Shown in pieces: positions 7,822 to 15,333 of a DNA stretch of 17,544 nucleotides. The DNA is taken from contig JAUNUE010000016.1 in the NCBI GenBank assembly GCA_030538335.1, forward strand, positions 1-17,544, in the 5' to 3' direction. A program made the translations under genes and the position numbers. Position 1 is the stretch's first letter. Each line of letters begins with the position of its first letter. Source of the DNA: Allobrachymonas sp. (GTDB taxonomy: Bacteria > Pseudomonadota > Gammaproteobacteria > Burkholderiales > Burkholderiaceae_C). The notes beneath the pieces were generated by a model, which had not been told where the DNA came from, did no database searches, and was given only the letters and a program-made list of their open reading frames with translations.

Positions 7822-9225
7822 TTAGTCGCGCGGGGAACGCGGCGGCTCCCGCATCTGGCGCGACAGCACCCAGGCAAAAGCGGCCAGTGCCACCACGCCG
7901 GCCGCCAGCACGCCCCACAGCACCCAGCGGCGCGTATCGCCTTGTACATCGAGCACAGCCACCGCGCTGCCTGCAGAAGCAGCGCCCGGCGTTGTGACTT
8001 GCTCCAACGTGGCGGCAGGCAGTTTTGCTTCGTCGCCTGCCGCATAACCCGGAATCAGGCTGGGCAAGGGCAACAGCGCGGCGGGTGCCTCTGCCCGACC
8101 CGCAGCCAGGGTGTAGGGGCTGGAGCCGCTGGCGACAAACACCAGTTGTGCCGGTTCCAGCCAGGCCGTGATCTGCGGCGGCTCAGCAAAACCGGGGCTG
8201 GCGGCATCGGCTTCGATGCGCCATTCGCGCCACGCCGCCTGCCCCAACTCCAGCATCGGGCTGCGGTGCACCTGGCCGTCTTGCGTAAGGGCAAACACCA
8301 CATGGCGGCTCAGCAAGTTCCACGGTTGCTCGCGGCTTTGGCGCACCAGAACCCGCACCGGCACCAGCGCGCTGTCACCAACGGCACGGATATCCAGCGC
8401 CGCCACTGGCGCGGCAAAGGGCATGCGCCACTGCACCGCCTGGGCGGTGTTTTGTGCGTCGTTCGGCAGGGCCAGCGGTACCGCGACGCGGGCCGGTGGC
8501 ACGGTTGCCGCTGTGCGTTGCAGGCGCACCCCGCGCACCTGTACCTGGGGTGATGCGCCCTCCCAACTGATGCGCAGGTACTGGTCTTGCAAAGAGCGGC
8601 CCTCCAGCAGCACCCGTGGTGGCGCGAGCGCCGCACCCGCTGCGCGGTATACGGTCACGTCACCCACCGCCTGCCAGCGTTTCAGGTCGCTGCTGGTAGT
8701 GAGATAAAACGTGAACGGTCGCGCCTCAGGCCAATCGGTATCGAGTTCCACGGCCTGCCAGGTATCTTTCAATGCCCGTGTATCAACCAAAGCGCCCACT
8801 GTGGTTGCAGCCGTACGGACCGAAGCGCCGCTGGCGGGCTGCGGCACCTCCAGTTGCACCGTGCGGCCCTGCGCCGTGTCTTCGATGCGCAAGGACAGCG
8901 CCGCTTTGCCATCTCCACCCGGCACATCGGCCTGCACCGGCAAGGCTGGCAGGTTCACCATAGTTGCCGGAACCGGAGCAGCGGCTGCCGCCCGCGCCAG
9001 GGCCACAGGTACCGCTTGCCCCGCCGCATTGAACACGCGCAGATCGTGCAAATCGCGGCTCTGCACGTGCGACAGCACCTCGGCAGGCAACGCCAGACGC
9101 TGCAGGCTGCTGCCGGGTGCCACCGCCAAGGGCCAACGCGCCGCGTACTGCGCAGGCTGATCGGCCGGAGCCGCCCCGGCCATAGAGGCCGTTACCAGCA
9201 TCCATCCCAACAACACCTTTTTCAT
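7822..9225 (-). CDS. DUF3999 family exported protein with C-terminal membrane anchor
   Basis: This 467-residue protein starts with a typical Sec signal (MKK, a hydrophobic core, then a small-residue site near AGAAPA, about residue 19). A large beta-rich periplasmic region follows, with patterns typical of DUF3999 proteins (interleaved substrate-like sandwich repeats, aromatic and Trp-Arg motifs). One transmembrane helix lies near residues 435-457, followed by a short basic tail. The ATG overlaps the stop of the DUF2339 gene by ATGA, and AGGAGGTG lies inside the last codons of that gene, so the two are surely co-translated. The family is often found beside DUF2339 membrane proteins; its biochemical role is unknown. 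I infer a periplasmic partner of the large membrane protein. Confidence 0.85.
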   Translation of the reverse strand: MKKVLLGWMLVTASMAGAAPADQPAQYAARWPLAVAPGSSLQRLALPAEVLSHVQSRDLHDLRVFNAAGQAVPVALARAAAAAPVPATMVNLPALPVQADVPGGDGKAALSLRIEDTAQGRTVQLEVPQPASGASVRTAATTVGALVDTRALKDTWQAVELDTDWPEARPFTFYLTTSSDLKRWQAVGDVTVYRAAGAALAPPRVLLEGRSLQDQYLRISWEGASPQVQVRGVRLQRTAATVPPARVAVPLALPNDAQNTAQAVQWRMPFAAPVAALDIRAVGDSALVPVRVLVRQSREQPWNLLSRHVVFALTQDGQVHRSPMLELGQAAWREWRIEADAASPGFAEPPQITAWLEPAQLVFVASGSSPYTLAAGRAEAPAALLPLPSLIPGYAAGDEAKLPAATLEQVTTPGAASAGSAVAVLDVQGDTRRWVLWGVLAAGVVALAAFAWVLSRQMREPPRSPRD

Positions 9226-12191
9226 GCTTGCACCTCCTGTGTTTTCTGCGCCTTGGGCGGCATGGGCGAGAAGTAACCAATCACCAGCATCAGCACACCC
9301 ACGCCGATAAAGGCCACGATGCGCTCGGTACCGGCCTGGTTCGACAAGTCAACCAGCATCAGCTTGGCCACCACCAGCCCCAGCAACCCGGCACCCGCCA
9401 GCCACACGGGCCGCGAACCCCGCCGGTGGGCGCTCACCATCAGGGCCAAGGCCATCAGCGTCCACAAAATGGAGTAACCCGTCTGCACCACAAAGCTGGC
9501 AAACAGCGCATGCACATCCCACGGCACGGCAAAGAAGTGGTGCGCCACGCGCAGCCAGATGGTGTTGACCACCATCCAGCCCAGCACACCCAGGCCCATC
9601 CAGAATTCGCGCTGGCACAGCCAGACGCTGCCCGTCGGTGCTGGCTGCGCATACACGACCGCCGCGCGCCAGTACAGCACCGCGCCCAGGGCCAGCAGCA
9701 CCGCCAGATCAGTCGGATTGAGCAAGGGCACATAGGGCAGGGGCCGTGTAACGCCCGACGAGGTGCAGGCCAGTGCCAGCGCACCCAGCCCCACCAGCAC
9801 AGCCAGCGGCAGACCCGCGCGCCAGTAGTAATTTTCAGCGTGCAGGTTCAGCGGCCAGCGGGCGTGCACCACGCGCTGGCGGCGCCGGTTGGCGCGGCCC
9901 GCCCAGTAGGTGAGCGCCGTGAGCATGGCCGTAGCCGCCACCACGCCCACCACCGAGGCCCACGCCGTGCCCCACAAATGCGCGCGGTCGATCCAGGCGT
10001 ACAGCGCATCGGCCACCAGCGCCGTGGCCAACCAGACCGAGGCGGTGTGCTGCCAACCCATCCAGCGCTGCCAGCCCTCGGTCATTAATGCACTGCCAGC
10101 ACGTTCGTTGCGGTGCATCAGCCAGAGGTGCATGCCCCAAGCCAGTGGCCACAACCACCATGCGGGGTAATCCACCACATGGTGACCACTATTGGTTTGC
10201 GCCAACAGCAACGCTGCCAACACCGGCACGCCCAGGCGGCTGGGCCAGGCCGCCACCGGCCAGCGGGTGCGCAAGGCCCACAGCAACGCCGCTGCGCTGG
10301 ATGCCAGCACCGCGACCGCGAGCAACCATTGCCCCGCCACTGGTGACCAGGCGTGTCGCCATTCGTCTGCCAGCACGCCCGGCGCCATGCGGAAGGCCTC
10401 CAGCGACCAGGCCAGTATCCAGAAACCAAAGCCCGCCAGGAACAAGGGCTGCGGCAGTTGGGCTTCTACCGCGGCATAGACCTCGGCCTGAGCCGACCCG
10501 CTGTGGGGCAAGGCTTTGCGCGCCCACCACGCCGTGACCACCAGACACGCCGCCAGCAGGGCTGCACCCATGAATTTGGCATGCAGCAGGGGCCAGCTTG
10601 CGGCCAGGGTTGCCTGCATGGTGGGCATGAACACCAGCGCCGCCACCGCCTGCAACAACAACCCTGCCGCGCGCGCCAGCCAGCGGCTTTGTCGCATGCC
10701 AACCCAGAACAGCACCACGCCTTCGACCACCCAGGCCGCGCTGGTCCAGCGCGTATCCAGCGCCAGCGGCACCGCCAGCGTGCCGAATCCCACGCCCAGC
10801 GCCAGGAAGATTTCAGCCAGTGGCTGTGGCCCCTCTTGCGTGCGCTGGCGCAGCAGCCACGCGGCCAGCAGCAGGTACACCGCCCCCAGAACCAGTGCAG
10901 AAAACGCACGGCCAAAAGGCAGGTGCGCCACCAGTTGGCTCTGCAGGCCAAAGCCGAACAAGGGCGTGCCAAACAGCAGCACATGGTGGATGATGTCAGG
11001 TACTTTCCAGCCGCTCACATCCAGCGTGGTACGGCGCGCATGCAGCACCACCGTTGCCAGATAAATGGCGATGAAGATGGCAAGGAACAGTTGTGCCGAC
11101 AGGTAATGCTCTGGGGCAAAGTGTGTCGAGACCCAGATGGCTGCCACGCCAAAGGTGGCGGCAAACCCCAGCAAGTCCAGTTCCCGCCAGGCGCGGCGCG
11201 ATGCAATATAGACAATCGCCACATCCAGCAGGGTGTAGTAGCCAAACAGCACCACATGGTTGCCTGCACCCGTGGAAACCAGCAGGGGCGCGGCAAAACC
11301 CCCGGCAAAAGCGGCAAAAGCCAGGCTGCGTGCGTTCTGCAACAAGGCCAGGGCGCAACTCAGGGCACACACCAGCACCATGAACACAAAGGCGGCGGTC
11401 TGCGGCACCAACTGGTACAAACGGAACGCGGCAAATACCGTGAGGTACAGCACCGCCACCCCACCGCCCTGCAGCAGCACGCCAAATGCCGGTTTGGCCT
11501 GGCGCTTGCGGAATCCCACCGCCAGCAAGGCTACGCCTGCCGCACCGATGCTTGCCAGACGGAACTCGATGGGGAACAGCCCCATTTGCGCGGCATAGCG
11601 CGCAAGAAACGTCAGGCCGAGAAACAGCACCAACAGCCCCACACGCGCCACCATATTGCCGCCCAGAAACCACTGTCGCGCCGCTTCGAGCGCCTGTTCC
11701 AGCGCACTGGGCGGCGCGGGCGCACGGGCCACCCGGGGGCGGGGCACCGATCCCGACGATGCCGTGAGGTACCCGGGTATGTGGGCCGAAGGCCAAGGCT
11801 GTGCAGCCGCAGGAACCGTGTCCTCCAGATCAAGAGACGGCTCCTGCGCCGACACGGGCAGCGACGAAGACACCAGCACCGGCTGTGCAGGCAGCGGTGG
11901 TGGGCTGGCCGCGGGTACGGGTGCTGCCGGGGTTACGGAAGCTGGTACAGGCGCCGCCGTAGCAGGCACCACGGCAGCATGCACCGCAGCCGCAACAGCG
12001 CGGTCGGTTTGCCGTTCTTTTTCGCGGGCTTCTTCCCATTGCTGGCGCACCAAAGTCTTGATGACGCGCTGCAGGCTCCCGCCCGCCGCCGCGCCCAGCA
12101 CTGCGCCCCATATCCAATAGTCGCCGTAGCCATAACCCGGCCATGCCCAGCCCAGCACCGCGCCCCAAAACGCACCCCATAGCACTACCAT
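9222..12191 (-). CDS. DUF2339 family large polytopic membrane protein
   Basis: This 989-residue protein begins with a Gly/Trp-rich hydrophobic stretch (residues 1-40). A charged helical segment follows (about 42-66, rich in Glu, Arg and Gln), then a Pro/Ala/Val-rich linker (about 66-155). From FLGGNMVARVG near residue 173, a hallmark of DUF2339 proteins, it is an almost unbroken series of more than twenty predicted membrane helices to the C-terminus. The ATG at 12191 is preceded by AGGAGA at good spacing. The family has no established activity; its size and helix number resemble those of glycosyltransferase-like or flippase-like membrane proteins, but I see no catalytic motif that settles this. 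It is coupled to the DUF3999 gene downstream and lies 110 bp after xseA on the same strand, with its own possible promoter. Confidence 0.88.
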   Translation of the reverse strand: MVVLWGAFWGAVLGWAWPGYGYGDYWIWGAVLGAAAGGSLQRVIKTLVRQQWEEAREKERQTDRAVAAAVHAAVVPATAAPVPASVTPAAPVPAASPPPLPAQPVLVSSSLPVSAQEPSLDLEDTVPAAAQPWPSAHIPGYLTASSGSVPRPRVARAPAPPSALEQALEAARQWFLGGNMVARVGLLVLFLGLTFLARYAAQMGLFPIEFRLASIGAAGVALLAVGFRKRQAKPAFGVLLQGGGVAVLYLTVFAAFRLYQLVPQTAAFVFMVLVCALSCALALLQNARSLAFAAFAGGFAAPLLVSTGAGNHVVLFGYYTLLDVAIVYIASRRAWRELDLLGFAATFGVAAIWVSTHFAPEHYLSAQLFLAIFIAIYLATVVLHARRTTLDVSGWKVPDIIHHVLLFGTPLFGFGLQSQLVAHLPFGRAFSALVLGAVYLLLAAWLLRQRTQEGPQPLAEIFLALGVGFGTLAVPLALDTRWTSAAWVVEGVVLFWVGMRQSRWLARAAGLLLQAVAALVFMPTMQATLAASWPLLHAKFMGAALLAACLVVTAWWARKALPHSGSAQAEVYAAVEAQLPQPLFLAGFGFWILAWSLEAFRMAPGVLADEWRHAWSPVAGQWLLAVAVLASSAAALLWALRTRWPVAAWPSRLGVPVLAALLLAQTNSGHHVVDYPAWWLWPLAWGMHLWLMHRNERAGSALMTEGWQRWMGWQHTASVWLATALVADALYAWIDRAHLWGTAWASVVGVVAATAMLTALTYWAGRANRRRQRVVHARWPLNLHAENYYWRAGLPLAVLVGLGALALACTSSGVTRPLPYVPLLNPTDLAVLLALGAVLYWRAAVVYAQPAPTGSVWLCQREFWMGLGVLGWMVVNTIWLRVAHHFFAVPWDVHALFASFVVQTGYSILWTLMALALMVSAHRRGSRPVWLAGAGLLGLVVAKLMLVDLSNQAGTERIVAFIGVGVLMLVIGYFSPMPPKAQKTQEVQA

Positions 12192-12214
12192 GTCAGGTCT
12201 CCTGTCAGTACACC

Positions 12215-12243
12215 GATGTACAAAGCAGCCGCCACATTATCAA
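12215..12243 (-). promoter_or_regulatory. Candidate promoter for the DUF2339-DUF3999 pair
   Basis: On the minus strand, TTGATA (12243-12238) is followed after 17 bases by TACATC (12220-12215), about 24 bases before the DUF2339 start codon. The -35 is good and the -10 is weak. It would let the pair be transcribed apart from xseA. Confidence 0.3.
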
Positions 12244-12301
12244 GTGCCGGGCGCTGGTATGACAGAAAAGTTTCAGGGTATCGTCTGCTGCGCCTTGGGG
12301 G

Positions 12302-13825
12302 TTACCTGGCGTTGTTCTTTGTACCTGCCTCCGTCTTTGCCGAGGACAACGGCGTCAACAGCACTTCGCCTTCAGCCAGGGTAGCGCGCACTTCCTGCCC
12401 CATGAAGAAGTCGCCGGGATGCTGCAGCACCTGAGCACTTTGCGCATCCTGCAGCAAGGCATAGCCGCGTTGCAGCACATGCGCGGGGTGCAGCAAATGC
12501 AGCCCGAGGCCGATCTGCTGCAAACGCGCTGTGTGCTGCGCCAGACGGGCTTGCGCCGCTTGGTGCCAGCGCTGTTGCAACGCATCCAACTGCTGGCGCT
12601 GTTGGCCCAGGGCCTGGTGCGCCAGCCGCGACAGCGCGTCGTGCGTAGCCTGCAAAGGTACGGTGTAGCGGTGAATGCCACCGTTTTGCGCCGACAGCCG
12701 CAGCAACCGCAGGTGCAACTCGCGCAATTGCTGTTGGCGGCGCAACAAGGGCGCGGCACGCAACTGGCGCCAGCGCAATTCCATGCCATGCAGACGCAAA
12801 GCCTGCTCCTGCAGACGCGAACCCGTGCGCGCCAGCCCCCAGGCGAGGCGATCGAGCGTCTGCGTCTGGCGATCCAGCCAGCGCCGGGCTTCCTGCTGTA
12901 CAAAAGCAAAACGCCCTTGCGCCTGCGTCCAGGCATCTTCTTTCGGCACGGCGGCCAGTTCTGCCGCAGCCGTGGGCGTGGGCGCGCGCAGGTCGGCGCA
13001 GAGGTCGGCAATGGTGATGTCGGTTTCATGCCCGACACCCACCACTACCGGCACCGGGCTTTGCACGATGGTGTGCGCCAATTGCGGGTCGTTGAAGGCC
13101 CAAAGATCTTCCAGCGAGCCGCCGCCGCGCACCAGCAGGATGGTATCGATGGGCGGCAGGTGCGCCACCGAGGGATCGTTGCGCTGTTGTGCCTTGGCCA
13201 CGCCATACAGGCGCTGCAAGGCTGCGATCAGCGCAGCAGGCGCTTGTGCGCCCTGCACCGGGGCAGGCGCCAGCAGCACCGGCACATGCGGCGCGCGGCG
13301 CTGCAAGGCTGTGGCCACATCGCACAAGGCGGCTGCCTCCAGCGAAGTGACCAGCCCCAGACCACGCGGATAGCCGGTAAGTGGGCGCTTGCGATCGGCA
13401 TCGAACAGGCCCTGCGCCTGCAACTCGGCCTTGATGCGCAAGAAGGCCTCGTACAGCGCGCCTTGCCCGGCGCGGCGCAGGCTCTCTACCACCAGTTGCA
13501 ACTCACCGCGCGCCTCGTACACCGCCAGCCGCCCGGCGGCCTCTACCTGGTCGCCATCGCGGGGCTGCCAGTTCATCAGGCTGGCGGCACGGCGGAACAT
13601 GGCACAGCGCAACTGGCCATCGGCGTCTTTCAAGGTGAAATAGCAGTGGCCGCTGGCGGCACGCACAAAACCCGTCACTTCGCCCTGCACCCGTACCGCC
13701 CCAAAACGGGCCTCCAGCGCATCACCCACGGCGCGGCACAGGGCACCCACGGGCCACACCCTGGGCGTGACGCCGCCTGCCACTAGGTTGTTGTCCGCAA
13801 ACCCAGACCCCGCCTCGTTTTCCAT
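12302..13825 (-). CDS. xseA: Exodeoxyribonuclease VII large subunit
   Basis: XseA is the catalytic subunit of exonuclease VII, which degrades single-stranded DNA into oligonucleotides together with several small XseB subunits. The 507-residue product has an N-terminal OB-fold (about 22-115, with SGHCYFTLKD at 58-67), then the catalytic domain with VTSLEAAALCDV (159-170), LVRGGGSLEDLWAFND (231-246) and GVGHETDITIAD (263-274), then APTPTAAAEL, all family signatures. A long Gln/Leu/Arg-rich coiled region (about 300-440) matches the part that binds XseB, and a C-terminal segment carries RGYALL. The ATG at 13825 follows GGGAG at normal distance; a longer open frame from 13900 lacks such a site. 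xseB is not in this window. It diverges from the exbB cluster. Confidence 0.96.
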   Translation of the reverse strand: MENEAGSGFADNNLVAGGVTPRVWPVGALCRAVGDALEARFGAVRVQGEVTGFVRAASGHCYFTLKDADGQLRCAMFRRAASLMNWQPRDGDQVEAAGRLAVYEARGELQLVVESLRRAGQGALYEAFLRIKAELQAQGLFDADRKRPLTGYPRGLGLVTSLEAAALCDVATALQRRAPHVPVLLAPAPVQGAQAPAALIAALQRLYGVAKAQQRNDPSVAHLPPIDTILLVRGGGSLEDLWAFNDPQLAHTIVQSPVPVVVGVGHETDITIADLCADLRAPTPTAAAELAAVPKEDAWTQAQGRFAFVQQEARRWLDRQTQTLDRLAWGLARTGSRLQEQALRLHGMELRWRQLRAAPLLRRQQQLRELHLRLLRLSAQNGGIHRYTVPLQATHDALSRLAHQALGQQRQQLDALQQRWHQAAQARLAQHTARLQQIGLGLHLLHPAHVLQRGYALLQDAQSAQVLQHPGDFFMGQEVRATLAEGEVLLTPLSSAKTEAGTKNNAR

Positions 13826-13851
13826 CCGTATCTCCCTGTGCTGCCGCGCCT

Positions 13852-13879
13852 TATCTACAGTTTCACCGTATTGAAACAA
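13852..13879 (-). promoter_or_regulatory. Candidate xseA promoter
   Basis: On the minus strand TTGTTT (13879-13874) and TAGATA (13857-13852) are separated by 16 bases. The -10 lies about 26 bases before the xseA start codon, leaving room for the GGGAG ribosome site. Both hexamers are moderate matches to sigma-70. Confidence 0.35.
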
Positions 13880-14025
13880 CCCCTTGCAAAACCGTTGCAA
13901 ATGCGCATTCCGTTCGATAAATGCATGAATTTATTGAATAATTTTATTGCTCAAAACGTAATCAAAGTGTCACTACCGTCACAAATCAAGGCTTTGCGGA
14001 CGCCCGTCCGCGCTTGTCCCCAAAG

Positions 14026-14034
14026 TTATCCACA
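14026..14034 (+). promoter_or_regulatory. Perfect DnaA-box 9-mer TTATCCACA
   Basis: The 9-mer matches the strongest DnaA-binding consensus exactly. A second, imperfect copy, TTATCTACA, lies at 13851-13859. An AT-rich stretch (about 13910-13970) lies between them. DnaA binding is an inference from sequence, and a single perfect 9-mer can occur by chance. Confidence 0.4.
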
Positions 14035-14204
14035 GAATGTGTGGGCAAGCTGCAAAACCAGACCTGTGCCACGGTTTGCCATACTTTGGTTTGCCTCTGG
14101 CCGGATTCATCACGAAGCTGGAGGATAATTGCGGGTGTTTTGCGTGGTCTTGTACGCCACCCTTGTCTGCGGCCCTGTTGCCCCACCCTTCCAGGAGTTT
14201 TTTC

Positions 14205-14834
14205 GTGTCCCTGCTGTCGATTATCAACGCTTCTGGCTGGCCCATGTGGCCGCTGATTCTTGCTTCCATGGCCAGCATGGCGCTGATCGTTGAGCGCTTC
14301 ATCAGCCTCGCACCCTCGCGCGTGGCACCCAAGAAATTGCTCGACGAAGCCCTGCTCGCCAGCAAATCGGGCGTGCCGGGCGCCGATGTGGTCAAGCACC
14401 TGGAGAACAGCTCGGTATTTGGCAGCGTACTCGCCAGCGGCCTGCGCGCCCTGCACACCAACCCCACCTTGAGCGAAGCCGATCTGCGCAGCGCCTTTGA
14501 AGGCGCCGGACGCCGCGCCGCGCACCAACTGGAGCGTTTCCTGCCTGCACTGGCGACGCTGGCATCGGTGGCCCCGCTGATGGGCCTGTTCGGTACCGTG
14601 GTCGGCATGATCGAGATTTTTGGCGCGCAAACCGCCACCGGCAGCGCCAACCCCGCCACCATGGCACACGGCATTGCCGTGGCGCTGTACACCACGGCTT
14701 TCGGCCTGGTGATTGCCATTCCCACGCTGCTGTTCTGGCGTTACTTTCGCAGCCGGGTTGACGGCTACCTGCTGCAGATGGAAACCGGCACCGAAGATTT
14801 CGCCCGCCACCTTGCCCGGTTCTGCAAGTCCTGA
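14205..14834 (+). CDS. exbB: ExbB/TolQ/MotA-family proton channel protein
   Basis: This is the inner-membrane component that, with an ExbD/TolR partner, turns proton flow into mechanical work on a periplasmic client. The GTG at 14205 follows CCAGGAG at good spacing and gives 209 residues; the in-frame ATG at 14037 would add 56 residues without membrane or family character. Three helices are visible: about 12-32, 113-140 and 153-178, with the usual cytoplasmic domain between the first two. Signatures are ASVAPLMGLFGTVVGMIEIF (120-139) and ALYTTAFGLVIAIP (160-173); Thr131 and Thr163/164 correspond to the channel-lining threonines of E. coli ExbB. No tonB, tolA or receptor gene is adjacent, so the exbB symbol marks family, not a proven TonB role. 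Confidence 0.92.
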   Translation: MSLLSIINASGWPMWPLILASMASMALIVERFISLAPSRVAPKKLLDEALLASKSGVPGADVVKHLENSSVFGSVLASGLRALHTNPTLSEADLRSAFEGAGRRAAHQLERFLPALATLASVAPLMGLFGTVVGMIEIFGAQTATGSANPATMAHGIAVALYTTAFGLVIAIPTLLFWRYFRSRVDGYLLQMETGTEDFARHLARFCKS

Positions 14835-14879
14835 TCCGCTGCCTGCCTGATTTTTGACCCTAGCCGAACAGGAACTGCC

Positions 14880-15299
14880 ATGCGTTTCAGCAAGCGCTCC
14901 AAGGACGAACCCGAAGTCAACCTGATCCCGTTCATCGACATCCTGATGGCGGTGTTGATCTTCCTCGTGTTGAGCACCACCTACAGCCGCTACACCGAAA
15001 TGCAGTTGCAACTGCCGGTGGCCAACGCCGATGCGGCGCGCGACTACCCCAAGGAAGTGGTGGTGGCCATTGCCGCCGACGGCCGTTACGCTGTGAACAA
15101 GGTGCCGCAGGAAGACCGCTCGGTCGGCGGCATTGAAGCCGCCCTGCGCCAGGTGCAAACCGCACCCGAGAGCACACTCATCATCAGCGCCGACGCCGCC
15201 ACGCCGCACCAGTCGGTCATCAGCGTGATGGAAGCGGCGCGCCGTGTGGGCCTGGTCAAGGTCACGTTCGCCACACGCAAGGCGGCAGACGGCGAATAA
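14880..15299 (+). CDS. exbD: ExbD/TolR-family proton channel partner
   Basis: This 139-residue protein has a short basic cytoplasmic N-terminus, one transmembrane helix (about 15-34) and a periplasmic domain. The helix contains NLIPFIDILMAVLIF, where Asp20 is the conserved proton-carrying aspartate (Asp25 in E. coli ExbD). The C-terminal domain (about 55-135, with VVVAIAADGRY and LIISADAATPHQSVISVMEAAR) fits ExbD/TolR well. The ATG lies 45 bases after the exbB stop and is preceded by CAGGAAC. It is almost certainly co-expressed with exbB and, 34 bases further on, lpxK. Which periplasmic protein it acts on cannot be told from this window. Confidence 0.93.
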   Translation: MRFSKRSKDEPEVNLIPFIDILMAVLIFLVLSTTYSRYTEMQLQLPVANADAARDYPKEVVVAIAADGRYAVNKVPQEDRSVGGIEAALRQVQTAPESTLIISADAATPHQSVISVMEAARRVGLVKVTFATRKAADGE

Positions 15300-15333
15300 A
15301 AGCCGAGTCCTGAGCCATCTGCATAATGCGCGC

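Larger units (their letters stand above)
13826..14204. other. AT-rich divergent intergenic region between xseA and exbB
   Basis: This 379-bp region has no supported gene. About 34% of 13901-13980 is G or C. It contains direct repeats of TTGCAAA 11 bp apart (13884 and 13895), the palindrome AATGCGCATT (13900-13909), the inverted repeat ATAAAT/ATTTAT (13917-13934), AATAA-TT-TTATT (13937-13948), and a GCGGAC/GTCCGC hairpin (13996-14011) with no T-run. It also holds an exact DnaA-box 9-mer (14026-14034) and two copies of GGTTTGCC (14073-14080, 14088-14095). GATAAT at 14124-14129 could be a -10 for exbB, though no good -35 is visible. Confidence 0.6.

Noticed and set aside
10353..12182. A 609-codon open frame on the plus strand, opposite the DUF2339 gene
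   Set aside because: His/Gln/Arg-rich shadow of a long membrane-protein gene with no recognisable domain.
12419..13786. A 455-codon open frame opposite xseA
   Set aside because: xseA carries all family signatures; the antisense product is compositionally biased and has no domain.
13996..14011. GCGGAC/GTCCGC hairpin as a terminator between xseA and exbB
   Set aside because: It lies upstream of both divergent genes and has no T-run on either strand.
14129..14290. Possible leader peptide starting at TTG 14129 after GGAGG, overlapping the exbB start
   Set aside because: GGAGGATAAT reads equally well as a -10 region, TTG is a rare start, and the frame runs into exbB without any recognisable feature.
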